Assembly (NCBI RefSeq): GCF_020520285.1 | Contig: NZ_CP084742.1 | Span: forward strand, 5,381,501-5,445,500 | Direction: 5' to 3' | Source of the DNA: Pseudomonas sp. L5B5 | GTDB lineage: Bacteria; Pseudomonadota; Gammaproteobacteria; Pseudomonadales; Pseudomonadaceae | DNA length: 64,000 bases | Shown here: in pieces, positions 8,016-15,925 of the stretch | Layout: every line of letters starts with the position of its first letter | Numbering within the stretch: position 1 is the stretch's first letter | Notes under the pieces: generated by a model | What the model saw: only the letters and a program-made list of their open reading frames with translations | What the model was told of the DNA's origin: nothing | The model's database searches: none | Program-made: the position numbers and the translations under genes

Positions 8016-9371
8016 ATGACTACTCGTACGCGCATCCTCACCGGCATCACTACCACCGGCACGCCGCACCTGGGCAACTATGCCGGGGCGATTCGCCCGG
8101 CGATCCTCGCCAGTCGCGACAGCAATGCCGACTCCTTCTATTTCCTGGCCGATTACCACGCCCTGATCAAGTGCGATGATCCCTTGCGCATCCAGCGTTC
8201 GCGCCTGGAGATCGCCGCGACCTGGCTGGCCGGTGGCCTGGATGTGGATCGCGTGACGTTCTATCGCCAGTCCGATATCCCGGAAATCCCGCAACTGACC
8301 TGGCTGCTGACCTGTGTCGCGGCCAAGGGCCTGCTCAACCGTGCCCATGCCTACAAGGCCTCGGTGGACAAGAACGTCGAAGCCGGTGAAGACCCGGATG
8401 CCGGCGTCACCATGGGCTTGTACAGCTACCCGGTACTGATGGCTGCCGACATCCTGATGTTCAATGCGCACAAGGTGCCGGTGGGCCGCGACCAGATCCA
8501 GCACGTGGAGATGGCCCGAGACATTGGCCAGCGCTTCAACCATCTGTTTGGTCAGGGCAAGGACTTCTTCGCCATGCCCGAAGCGCTGATCGAGGAAAGC
8601 GTTGCCACCTTGCCAGGCCTGGACGGTCGCAAGATGTCCAAGAGCTACGACAACACGATTCCGTTGTTCACCAGCGCCAAGGACATGAAGGACGCGATTT
8701 CGCGCATCGTCACCGACTCCAGGGCGCCGGGAGAGGCCAAGGACCCGGACAACTCCCACCTGTTCACCCTGTTCCAGGCGTTCTCCACGGTCGAACAAGC
8801 CGCCGAGTTCCGTGGCGAGCTGCTGCAGGGCCTGGGTTGGGGCGAAGCCAAGAGCCGCCTGTTCCAGTTGCTGGACGGCGAGCTGGGCGAGGCTCGCGAG
8901 CGTTACCACCAGTTGATTGCCCGTCCATCGGACCTTGAAGATATCCTCCAGGCCGGTGCGGCCAAGGCCCGCAACGTGGCCACGCCGTTCCTCGCCGAGT
9001 TGCGCGAAGCCGTGGGCCTGCGTTCCTTCGAAAACCAGGTGCAGGTTGCCGCTACCACCAAGAAAAAGGCCGCCAAGGCTGCGCGGATCGTCAGCTTTCG
9101 CGAGGACGATGGCAGCTTCCGCTTCCGCCTGTTGTCTGCCGATGGCGAGCAGTTGCTGCTGTCGCGCAACTTCGCCGACGGCAAGGCTGCCGGTGCGGCG
9201 AGCAAGCAGCTGCAGTCGGGCCAGGAGCTGGACCTGCGTACTGAAGCCAGCAGCTTCAGTCTCTGGCTGGATGGCGCTTGCGTGGCCGACAGCGCGGTGT
9301 TTGCCGACGCGGCTACCCGTGATGCGACCATCGAGGAAGTACGGATTGCCCTGGCGCCTGCCCAGGACTGA
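8016..9371 (+). CDS. trpS: Tryptophan--tRNA ligase with C-terminal extension
   Basis: 451 aa class I aminoacyl-tRNA synthetase that charges tRNA-Trp. The HIGH-like motif is TPHLGNYAGAI (near residue 12) and the KMSKS motif is GRKMSKSYDN (about 207). It is about 115 residues longer than E. coli TrpS (334 aa). After a Lys/Ala linker (TKKKAAKAA) the extra domain carries DGSFRFRLLSADGEQLLLS, which looks like a YegP/DUF1508 module (inference). Long TrpS forms are usual in Pseudomonas. The ribosome-binding site is weak. Confidence 0.95.
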   Translation: MTTRTRILTGITTTGTPHLGNYAGAIRPAILASRDSNADSFYFLADYHALIKCDDPLRIQRSRLEIAATWLAGGLDVDRVTFYRQSDIPEIPQLTWLLTCVAAKGLLNRAHAYKASVDKNVEAGEDPDAGVTMGLYSYPVLMAADILMFNAHKVPVGRDQIQHVEMARDIGQRFNHLFGQGKDFFAMPEALIEESVATLPGLDGRKMSKSYDNTIPLFTSAKDMKDAISRIVTDSRAPGEAKDPDNSHLFTLFQAFSTVEQAAEFRGELLQGLGWGEAKSRLFQLLDGELGEARERYHQLIARPSDLEDILQAGAAKARNVATPFLAELREAVGLRSFENQVQVAATTKKKAAKAARIVSFREDDGSFRFRLLSADGEQLLLSRNFADGKAAGAASKQLQSGQELDLRTEASSFSLWLDGACVADSAVFADAATRDATIEEVRIALAPAQD

Positions 9372-9410
9372 GCGCAGTCTTCCCGACCAAGGGCTGATTG
9401 CCATTCCCCG

Positions 9411-9440
9411 GGGCCGTCGCTAAAGTGACGGCCCGTTTTT
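9411..9440 (+). terminator. Rho-independent terminator after trpS
   Basis: Stem GGGCCGTC / GACGGCCC with loop GCTAAAGT, followed by GTTTTTG. It lies between trpS and zapE, so zapE is likely transcribed from its own promoter in the 9441-9459 region or by read-through. Confidence 0.8.
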
Positions 9441-9459
9441 GTTACCTTGCTAACGAATT

Positions 9460-10554
9460 ATGACGCCCCTAGAACGATACCAAGCAGATCTGAAACGCCC
9501 GGACTTCTTTCATGACGCGGCACAGGAGACTGCTGTGCGTCATCTGCAGCGCCTGTATGACGATCTGATCGCGGCCGGGCACAACAAGCCGGGCCTGCTC
9601 GGCAAGCTCTTTGGCAAGAAGGACCAGGCGCCGGTCAAGGGCTTGTACTTCTGGGGCGGCGTAGGACGCGGCAAGACTTACCTGGTCGACACCTTCTTCG
9701 AAGCGCTGCCGTTCAAGGAAAAGGTACGGACGCACTTTCACCGTTTCATGAAGCGTGTCCACGAGGAAATGAAGACCCTGGGTGGCGAAAAGAACCCGCT
9801 GACCATCATTGCCAAGCGTTTCTCGCAAGAGGCGCGAGTTATCTGCTTCGATGAGTTCTTCGTATCCGACATTACTGACGCGATGATTCTCGGCACGCTA
9901 ATGGAGGAGCTGTTCAAGAATGGCGTCACCCTGGTGGCCACCTCGAACATCGTGCCGGATGGTTTGTACAAGGATGGCCTGCAGCGTGCTCGCTTCCTGC
10001 CGGCCATTGCCCTGATCAAGCAGAACACTGAAATCGTCAACGTCGACAGCGGTGTCGACTATCGCCTGCGTCATCTGGAGCAGGCCGAGCTGTTCCACTA
10101 TCCACTGGATGAAGTCGCCCACGAAAGCCTGCGCAAGAGCTTTCGGGCCCTGACGCCAGAGTGCACCCAAGCCGTGGAAAACGATGTGCTGATCATCGAG
10201 AATCGTGAGATCCGGGCCGTGCGCACCTGTGACGATGTGGCCTGGTTCGACTTCCGCGAGTTGTGCGACGGTCCTCGCAGCCAGAACGACTACATCGAGC
10301 TGGGCAAGATTTTCCATGCGGTCCTGCTCAGCGGCGTGGAGCAGATGGGCGTTGCCACCGACGACATCGCCCGGCGCTTCATCAACATGGTTGATGAGTT
10401 CTACGATCGCAACGTCAAGCTGATCATTTCCGCCGAGGTGGAACTCAAGGACCTCTACACGGGTGGCCGCTTGATGTTCGAGTTCCAGCGGACCCTCAGT
10501 CGTTTGCTGGAGATGCAGTCCCACGAGTTCCTTTCGCGGGCCCACAAGCCGTAA
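9460..10554 (+). CDS. zapE: Cell division ATPase ZapE (AFG1 family)
   Basis: 364 aa P-loop ATPase. Walker A is GGVGRGKT (residues about 67-74) and Walker B is VICFDEFFVSDI. The family hallmark LFHYPLDE and the C-terminal FEFQRTLSRLLEM follow. In E. coli ZapE associates with the FtsZ ring under stress. It has the family's usual length. It sits close to rplM-rpsI and yhcB, as in enterics. A terminator follows immediately. Confidence 0.93.
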   Translation: MTPLERYQADLKRPDFFHDAAQETAVRHLQRLYDDLIAAGHNKPGLLGKLFGKKDQAPVKGLYFWGGVGRGKTYLVDTFFEALPFKEKVRTHFHRFMKRVHEEMKTLGGEKNPLTIIAKRFSQEARVICFDEFFVSDITDAMILGTLMEELFKNGVTLVATSNIVPDGLYKDGLQRARFLPAIALIKQNTEIVNVDSGVDYRLRHLEQAELFHYPLDEVAHESLRKSFRALTPECTQAVENDVLIIENREIRAVRTCDDVAWFDFRELCDGPRSQNDYIELGKIFHAVLLSGVEQMGVATDDIARRFINMVDEFYDRNVKLIISAEVELKDLYTGGRLMFEFQRTLSRLLEMQSHEFLSRAHKP

Positions 10555-10570
10555 AGCCGAACCTATGAAA

Positions 10571-10598
10571 GAGGGCCTGCAATGCAGGCCCTTTTTTT
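10571..10598 (+). terminator. Terminator of zapE, probably bidirectional
   Basis: Stem AGGGCCTGC / GCAGGCCCT with loop AAT and a T7 run. The opposite GlxA-type gene ends at 10597, so the hairpin overlaps its stop region. Confidence 0.88.
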
Positions 10599-11595
10599 AT
10601 GCTGCCTGCTGCTGGAATTGCTGGCGGTACTGGTTGGGGGATAGCTCGGTGTGCTGGCGGAATAGCCGGGCGAAGAAGCTGGCATCGTCATAACCGACTT
10701 CGTAGCTGATGGTCTTGATGCTCTTGCGCGTCCCCGACAGTAGGCCCTTGGCGGTCTCGATTCGCAGGCGCTGCAGGTAGTGCAGGGGCTTGTCGCCGGT
10801 AGCTGTCTGGAAGCGGCGCATGAAGTTGCGAATGCTCATGCCATGCTCCCGGGCCACATCCTCGAAGCGAAACTTGTCGGCGAAGTGTTCTTCGAGCCAG
10901 TGCTGGATCTGCAGGATGATCACGTCCTGATGCAGCTTCTGGCCGCCGAAACCGATGCGTCCCGGAGCGTAGCTGCGCTGGACCTCGTAGAGGATATCCC
11001 GGGCCACGGCCTGGGCCACGTTGGCGCCACAGAAACGTTCGATCAGGTAGATATAGAGGTCACAGGCCGAGGTGGTACCGCTGGCGCAGTAGAGGTTGTC
11101 GGCGTCGGTCAGGTGTTTGTCCTGATTGAGCTGGACCTTGGGGAAGCGCTCGCAGAAAGCGCTGAAGAAACGCCAGTAGGTAGTGGCTTCCTTGCCATCG
11201 AGCAGTCCGGCCTCGGCCAGCCAGAAGACTCCGGTGGCTTCACCGCAGAGCACCGCTCCGCGAGCGTGCTGGGCGCGCAGCCAGGGCAGTATCTGTGGAT
11301 AGCGCTGGCACAGGGAATCGAAATCGTCCCAGAAGGCCGGGAGGATGATCACATCGGTATCTTCCAGCGGACCGTCCACCGGCATGATCACATCGCTGAA
11401 ACTGCAAACCGGCAGGCCGTCGGGGCTGACCAGGCGGGTCTCGAAAGCTGGGGTCAGGCCATGGCCCAGCTGCTTGCCGTAGCGCAGGCTGGCCAGGTGG
11501 AAAAAATCCTTGGCTTGCATGAGGGTGGAGGCGAAAACCCGATCGATAGCCAGGATGCTGACGCGCCGCAAGGGCGTGGTAGTTTGGTTAGACAT
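10597..11595 (-). CDS. GlxA-type transcriptional regulator (DJ-1/PfpI domain plus AraC HTH)
   Basis: 332 aa. The N-terminal DJ-1/PfpI-like domain (about 12-190) contains CGEATGVFWLAEAGLLDG, the usual ligand-binding nucleophile-elbow region of this family, here probably not catalytic. The C-terminal AraC/XylS domain has two HTHs (RFEDVAREHGMSIRNFMRRF, then TISYEVGYDDASFFARLFRQ). Relatives (GbdR, ArgR, CdhR, SouR) control amine and amino-acid catabolism in pseudomonads. The effector here is unknown. It is divergent from the acyl-CoA dehydrogenase gene by 144 bp, which is a possible target. Confidence 0.9.
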   Translation of the reverse strand: MSNQTTTPLRRVSILAIDRVFASTLMQAKDFFHLASLRYGKQLGHGLTPAFETRLVSPDGLPVCSFSDVIMPVDGPLEDTDVIILPAFWDDFDSLCQRYPQILPWLRAQHARGAVLCGEATGVFWLAEAGLLDGKEATTYWRFFSAFCERFPKVQLNQDKHLTDADNLYCASGTTSACDLYIYLIERFCGANVAQAVARDILYEVQRSYAPGRIGFGGQKLHQDVIILQIQHWLEEHFADKFRFEDVAREHGMSIRNFMRRFQTATGDKPLHYLQRLRIETAKGLLSGTRKSIKTISYEVGYDDASFFARLFRQHTELSPNQYRQQFQQQAA

Positions 11596-11739
11596 AATTC
11601 AATTGTTCTTATAGGGGAAAGTGGTCACCAGACGGCTGGATCGTCTTATTTTTTGTCGGATGTGTCCAGTGTCCCGTGCCGGTGGCTGGGCTTAGGCTCT
11701 GGCAGCCAGAGTCGATAAACAACAACCACAGGTGGCTGC

Positions 11740-12876
11740 ATGATTCCCAGAACCTTGTTCAGTTCCGAACACGAACTCTTCCGTGACAGCGTGCGTACCT
11801 TCCTTGAAAAAGATGCGGTGCCTTTCCATGGCGATTGGGAAAAGCAGGGCTACATCGATCGCAAGTTGTGGAGCAAGGCGGGGGAGGCGGGGATGCTGTG
11901 CTCGCATATCCCGGAGGAGTACGGCGGGTTGGGGGCGGATTTTCTCTACAGCACCGTAGTGATCGAGGAGGTCGGCCGCCTGGGTTTGACCGGCATTGGC
12001 TTTTCCCTGCATTCGGACATCGTCGCGCCCTACATCCTGCATTACGGTAGTGAGGCGCTGAAGCACAAGTACCTGCCGAGGATGGTCTCGGGCGAGATGG
12101 TCACCGCGATTGCCATGACCGAGCCTGGAGCCGGTTCCGACCTGCAGGGGGTGAAGACCACGGCAGTGCTCGATGGCGATGAGTATGTGATCAACGGTTC
12201 CAAGACCTTTATTACCAACGGCTACCTGGCGGACCTGGTGATCGTGGTGGCCAAGACCGATCCCAAGGCGGGCGCCAAGGGGACGAGCCTGTTCCTGGTG
12301 GAAGCCGATACGCCGGGGTTCACCAAGGGCAAGCGCCTGGAAAAGGTCGGGATGAAGGCCCAGGACACCTCGGAACTGTTCTTCCAGGATGTGCGAGTGC
12401 CCAAGGAAAACCTTCTGGGGCAGGCCGGGGCGGGTTTCGCCTACCTGATGCAGGAGTTGCCCCAGGAGCGCTTGACCGTGGCGATTGCCGGCCTGGCCAG
12501 CGCCGAGGCGGCGCTGAAGTGGACATTGGAATACACCCGGGAGCGCAAGGCATTCGGCAAGGCGATCGCCGAATTTCAGAACAGTCGCTTCAAGCTGGCG
12601 GAGATGGCCACCGAAACCCAGGTGGGTCGGGTATTCGTCGATCGTTGCCTGGAGTTGCATCTGAAGGGCAAGCTCGATGTGCCAACGGCAGCCATGGCCA
12701 AGTACTGGGTTACCGACCTGCAGTGCAAAGTCCTGGATGAGTGCGTGCAGTTGCACGGTGGCTACGGTTTCATGTGGGAGTACCCGATAGCCCGGGCCTG
12801 GGCCGATGCCAGGGTGCAGAGGATCTATGCCGGGACCAACGAGATCATGAAGGAAATCATCGCCCGTTCGCTGTAG
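11740..12876 (+). CDS. Acyl-CoA dehydrogenase
   Basis: 378 aa FAD enzyme that oxidises acyl-CoA to 2-enoyl-CoA. Signatures are AMTEPGAGSDLQG (about 126-138), FITNGYLADL and QDTSELFFQDVRVP, with CoA/FAD residues in ERKAFGKAI and LHGGYGFMWEYPIARAWADARV. The C-terminal YAGTNEIMKE lacks the Glu that medium-chain enzymes use in YEGT. A Glu at residue 243 in PQERLTVA sits where isovaleryl/long-chain enzymes place their base, so it is probably of that subtype. Substrate length is unknown. No electron-transfer or thiolase genes are adjacent. Confidence 0.92.
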   Translation: MIPRTLFSSEHELFRDSVRTFLEKDAVPFHGDWEKQGYIDRKLWSKAGEAGMLCSHIPEEYGGLGADFLYSTVVIEEVGRLGLTGIGFSLHSDIVAPYILHYGSEALKHKYLPRMVSGEMVTAIAMTEPGAGSDLQGVKTTAVLDGDEYVINGSKTFITNGYLADLVIVVAKTDPKAGAKGTSLFLVEADTPGFTKGKRLEKVGMKAQDTSELFFQDVRVPKENLLGQAGAGFAYLMQELPQERLTVAIAGLASAEAALKWTLEYTRERKAFGKAIAEFQNSRFKLAEMATETQVGRVFVDRCLELHLKGKLDVPTAAMAKYWVTDLQCKVLDECVQLHGGYGFMWEYPIARAWADARVQRIYAGTNEIMKEIIARSL

Positions 12877-12895
12877 AGGCATTCGGGCCGGATCG

Positions 12896-12939
12896 TACTT
12901 GCCGGCGAAACGGGCAGGCTGCCCGCTGGCAGGCAAGTA
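12896..12939. repeat. REP-type palindrome between convergent genes
   Basis: The outer arms TACTTGCC / GGCAAGTA and the inner arms CGGGCAG / CTGCCCG form one long imperfect hairpin containing CTTGCCGGCGAA, a word typical of pseudomonad REP elements. It fills the 77-bp gap between the acyl-CoA dehydrogenase and the aldo-keto reductase and may act as a transcription-end structure. There is no T-run. Confidence 0.7.
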
Positions 12940-12953
12940 GAGCCGATCATCGC

Positions 12954-13994
12954 CTAGGGGGCTGGGTTTGGGTGGTCCTTGTGGATGGCGTCGATGCCGG
13001 CCAGGATTTCTTCCGACAACGTCAGCTCGGCGCTGGCGATGTTGCTGTCCAACTGCTCCAGGGTGGTGGCACCGATGATGTTGCTGGTCACGAATGGCTG
13101 TTGAGTCACGAAGGCCAGAGCCATTTGCGCCGGATCCAGGCCATGCTCGCGAGCCAGGGCAACATAACGGCTACAGGCGGCTTCCGACTGTGGGTTGAAA
13201 TAGCGACTGAATCGGCTGTAGAGGCTCAGTCGTGCCGTGGCGGGGCGGGCGCCACCTTCGTACTTGCCGGACAGGACACCGAATGCCAGGGGGGAGTAGG
13301 CCAGCAAACCGCATTGTTCGCGAATCGCGATTTCTGCCAGGCCCACTTCAAAACTGCGATTGAGCAGGTTGTAGGGGTTCTGGATCGAAACCGCGCGCGG
13401 CCAACCACGGCTTTCGGCCAGCGCGAGGAACTTCATGGTGCCCCACGGAGTTTCGTTGGACAGGCCAATATGGCGGATCTTCCCGGCCCGAACCTGTTCG
13501 TCCAGGGCCTCGAGGGTTTCCTCCAGTGGCGTGAAGTCTTCGTCGGCCTTGTGCTTGTAGCCGAGCTGGCCGAAGAAGTTGGTACTGCGTTCCGGCCAGT
13601 GCAATTGGTAGAGGTCGATCCAGTCGGTTTGCAGGCGCTTGAGGCTGGCGTCTACCGCTTCGACGATGTGCTGGCGGTTGTGCTTGAGGTGTTTGTCGCG
13701 GATGTAGTCGATGGTGTTGCCCGGGCCTGCGATCTTGCTGGCCAGGATCCAGTCGGCCCGGTCGCCGCGCTGCTTGAACCAGTTGCCGATGTAGCGTTCA
13801 GTGGTGGCGTAGGTTTCGGCCCTGGGCGGTACCGGGTACATCTCGGCGGTGTCGATGAAGTTGATTCCAGCGTGCTTGGCCCGTTCGATCTGGGAGAAGG
13901 CTTCAGCTTCGGTGTTCTGCTCGCCCCAGGTCATGGTGCCCAGGCAGATGGCACTCACTTTCAGGTCGGTTCGGCCCAGTTGGCGGTAGTCCAT
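12954..13994 (-). CDS. NADP(H)-dependent aldo-keto reductase (Tas-like)
   Basis: 346 aa. TIM-barrel AKR motifs are FIDTAEMYPVPPRAETYATT with the catalytic Asp/Tyr, the Lys region WILASKIAGPG, and LYQLHWPERSTNFFG. The product resembles E. coli Tas, including the TMTWGEQNTEAEA start. I use the ATG at 13994, which has GAGGAAG upstream; the 18 extra codons up to 14048 are not part of the family. The physiological substrate is unknown. Confidence 0.92.
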   Translation of the reverse strand: MDYRQLGRTDLKVSAICLGTMTWGEQNTEAEAFSQIERAKHAGINFIDTAEMYPVPPRAETYATTERYIGNWFKQRGDRADWILASKIAGPGNTIDYIRDKHLKHNRQHIVEAVDASLKRLQTDWIDLYQLHWPERSTNFFGQLGYKHKADEDFTPLEETLEALDEQVRAGKIRHIGLSNETPWGTMKFLALAESRGWPRAVSIQNPYNLLNRSFEVGLAEIAIREQCGLLAYSPLAFGVLSGKYEGGARPATARLSLYSRFSRYFNPQSEAACSRYVALAREHGLDPAQMALAFVTQQPFVTSNIIGATTLEQLDSNIASAELTLSEEILAGIDAIHKDHPNPAP

Positions 13995-14165
13995 TGGGTA
14001 CTTCCTCGGCAAAGCAACCATAAAAGCAGGTTGAATTTTTTTTCGCAATCTGCATAATCCTCCAGCTCTTTCAGCGGTGGAAGTGATGCCCCGCCTGCCG
14101 AAGAATCTTGCCGTATATGAGACGCGCTGACCCGAGCCCCCGAAAGCGTCCGTGTTCGGCTGCCT

Positions 14166-14193
14166 TTGACCTTGTCAAAGTAAGCACTATTCA
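14166..14193 (+). promoter_or_regulatory. Candidate sigma70 promoter of rplM-rpsI
   Basis: TTGACC (14166-14171), a 16-bp spacer and TATTCA (14188-14193) lie about 48 bp before rplM. The leader between it and the gene contains short GC-rich inverted segments. L13 represses its own operon in E. coli, but I cannot show a matching RNA structure here. Confidence 0.45.
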
Positions 14194-14241
14194 GTAAGAT
14201 CCGCCGTCTATTTTGCTGGGCGGCCCCTGAGGCTATAAAGA

Positions 14242-14670
14242 ATGAAAACTTTTACTGCTAAACCGGAAACAGTAAAGCGCGACTGGTTCGTCGTCGACGC
14301 CGCTGGTCAGACCCTGGGTCGTCTGGCTACCGAAATCGCGAGCCGTCTGCGTGGCAAGCACAAGCCTGAGTACACTCCTCACGTTGACACTGGCGACTAC
14401 ATCGTCGTGATCAATGCCGAGCAGGTACGTGTTACTGGTGCTAAAACCACTGACAAAATGTACTACTCCCACTCCGGTTTCCCGGGCGGCATCAAGTCGA
14501 TCAACTTCGAAAAGCTGATCGCCAAGGCCCCTGAGCGCGTGATCGAGACCGCGGTAAAAGGCATGCTGCCTAAGAACCCGCTGGGTCGCGACATGTACCG
14601 TAAGCTGAAAGTATATGCGGGCGCTGCTCACCCTCATACTGCTCAGCAGCCCCAAGAACTGAAGATTTAA
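14242..14670 (+). CDS. rplM: 50S ribosomal protein L13
   Basis: 142 aa, the exact usual length. It begins [20 protein letters not shown] and contains [16 protein letters not shown] and [21 protein letters not shown]. It is an early-assembly protein of the large subunit. It forms the standard rplM-rpsI operon with a 14-bp gap to rpsI. Confidence 0.98.
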   Translation: MKTFTAKPETVKRDWFVVDAAGQTLGRLATEIASRLRGKHKPEYTPHVDTGDYIVVINAEQVRVTGAKTTDKMYYSHSGFPGGIKSINFEKLIAKAPERVIETAVKGMLPKNPLGRDMYRKLKVYAGAAHPHTAQQPQELKI

Positions 14671-14684
14671 CGGAATAGTTCATT

Positions 14685-15077
14685 ATGTCGGCGACTCAAA
14701 ATTACGGCACTGGCCGTCGCAAGACTGCAACCGCACGCGTTTTCCTGCGTCCGGGCACTGGCAATATCTCGATCAACAACCGTTCCCTGGATAACTTCTT
14801 CGGTCGCGAAACTGCCCGCATGGTAGTTCGTCAGCCGCTGGAGTTGACCGAAACTGTTGAGAAGTTCGATATCTACGTCACCGTTATCGGCGGCGGTGTA
14901 AGTGGTCAAGCTGGCGCAATCCGCCACGGCATCACTCGCGCCCTGATGGATTACGACGAAACTCTGCGCAGCGCACTGCGTAAAGCTGGCTTCGTAACCC
15001 GTGACGCGCGTGAAGTTGAGCGTAAGAAAGTGGGTCTGCGTAAAGCGCGTAAGCGTCCGCAATACTCCAAGCGTTAA
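14685..15077 (+). CDS. rpsI: 30S ribosomal protein S9
   Basis: 130 aa. Contains [34 protein letters not shown] and the basic tail [17 protein letters not shown], which reaches the P site of the ribosome. It is the second gene of the L13-S9 operon and is followed by a strong terminator. Confidence 0.98.
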   Translation: MSATQNYGTGRRKTATARVFLRPGTGNISINNRSLDNFFGRETARMVVRQPLELTETVEKFDIYVTVIGGGVSGQAGAIRHGITRALMDYDETLRSALRKAGFVTRDAREVERKKVGLRKARKRPQYSKR

Positions 15078-15092
15078 TTCGCTACTGCGTTC

Positions 15093-15131
15093 AAAAAAAC
15101 GCCCAGCCTCCTTCGGAGCTGGGCGTTTTTT
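15093..15131 (+). terminator. Terminator of rplM-rpsI
   Basis: A-run, stem ACGCCCAGC / GCTGGGCGT with loop CTCCTTCGGA, then T6. It separates the ribosomal operon from petABC. Confidence 0.92.
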
Positions 15132-15150
15132 ATTGCTCGAAATTTGCTGT

Positions 15151-15165
15151 GTGACAACTTGCCAC
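15151..15165 (+). promoter_or_regulatory. RegA/RoxR-like box upstream of petABC
   Basis: GTGACA-ACTT-GCCAC fits GNGRCR-N4-GNCRC, the form of RegA-type redox-regulator sites as I recall them. It overlaps the -35 zone of a candidate promoter whose -10 is TATACT (15180-15185). The leader to petA would be about 145 nt. A 5-bp hairpin, GCCTG-ATTTAA-CAGGC (15291-15306), precedes the ribosome-binding site GGGAGAGG. A similar box lies upstream of cyo at 61295. Regulation is inferred. Confidence 0.4.
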
Positions 15166-15331
15166 ATCCGTGGAGGCCCTATACTACAAGGCTTGGCGCA
15201 GAGTCGGCTTGGTAATTACCTTGTCAGAATAGGGGCTTTTCATTACCATTCTGCAAAATTTTTATAAGTTCAGATTTTTACTTAGTAGATGCCTGATTTA
15301 ACAGGCCACAAAGCTGATGGGAGAGGACTGA

Positions 15332-15925
15332 ATGAGCAATGACGGCGTGAATGCAGGCCGGCGTCGCTTCTTGGTGGCAGCCACATCCGTGGTGGGTGCT
15401 GCTGGAGCGGTGGGGGCTGCGGTCCCGTTCGTGGGGTCATGGTTTCCCAGTGCCAAGGCGAAAGCCGCAGGTGCACCGGTGAAGGTGAATATCAGCAAGA
15501 TCGATCCAGGTCAGCAGATGATTGCTGAATGGCGTGGTCAACCGGTATTCATCGTCCGCCGTACCGAGGAAATCCTGGGGAATCTTAAAAAGATCGAGGG
15601 CCAGCTGTCTGACCCTGACTCCAAGAACTCAGTACAACCAACCTACGTCGACCCGGAAGTGCGTTCGATCAAGCCAGAGATTCTGCTGCTGATCGGTATC
15701 TGCACCCACCTGGGCTGTTCTCCGACCTTCCGTCCTGAAGTGGCGCCCGCGGACCTGGGCAAGGACTGGGTAGGTGGCTATTTCTGCCCTTGCCACGGCT
15801 CCCACTACGATCTGGCTGGTCGTGTCTACAAGTCGCAGCCTGCGCCGTTGAACCTGCCAGTACCCCCGCATTCCTATGAGTCGGATGACATCATCGTCAT
15901 TGGCGTCGACACGGAGAAAGCGTGA
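15332..15925 (+). CDS. petA: Ubiquinol-cytochrome c reductase iron-sulfur subunit (Rieske)
   Basis: 197 aa. A twin-arginine export signal (AGRRRFLVAATS) is followed by an anchoring helix. The Rieske cluster-binding boxes are CTHLGC (124-129) and CPCHGSH (152-158), giving two Cys plus two His ligands and a disulfide pair. It passes electrons from ubiquinol to cytochrome c1 in the bc1 complex. It is the first gene of petABC and overlaps petB as TGATG. Confidence 0.97.
   Translation: MSNDGVNAGRRRFLVAATSVVGAAGAVGAAVPFVGSWFPSAKAKAAGAPVKVNISKIDPGQQMIAEWRGQPVFIVRRTEEILGNLKKIEGQLSDPDSKNSVQPTYVDPEVRSIKPEILLLIGICTHLGCSPTFRPEVAPADLGKDWVGGYFCPCHGSHYDLAGRVYKSQPAPLNLPVPPHSYESDDIIVIGVDTEKA

Noticed and set aside
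8010..9404. A 464-codon open frame antisense to trpS
   Set aside because: trpS carries all synthetase motifs on the other strand; the antisense product shows no family pattern.
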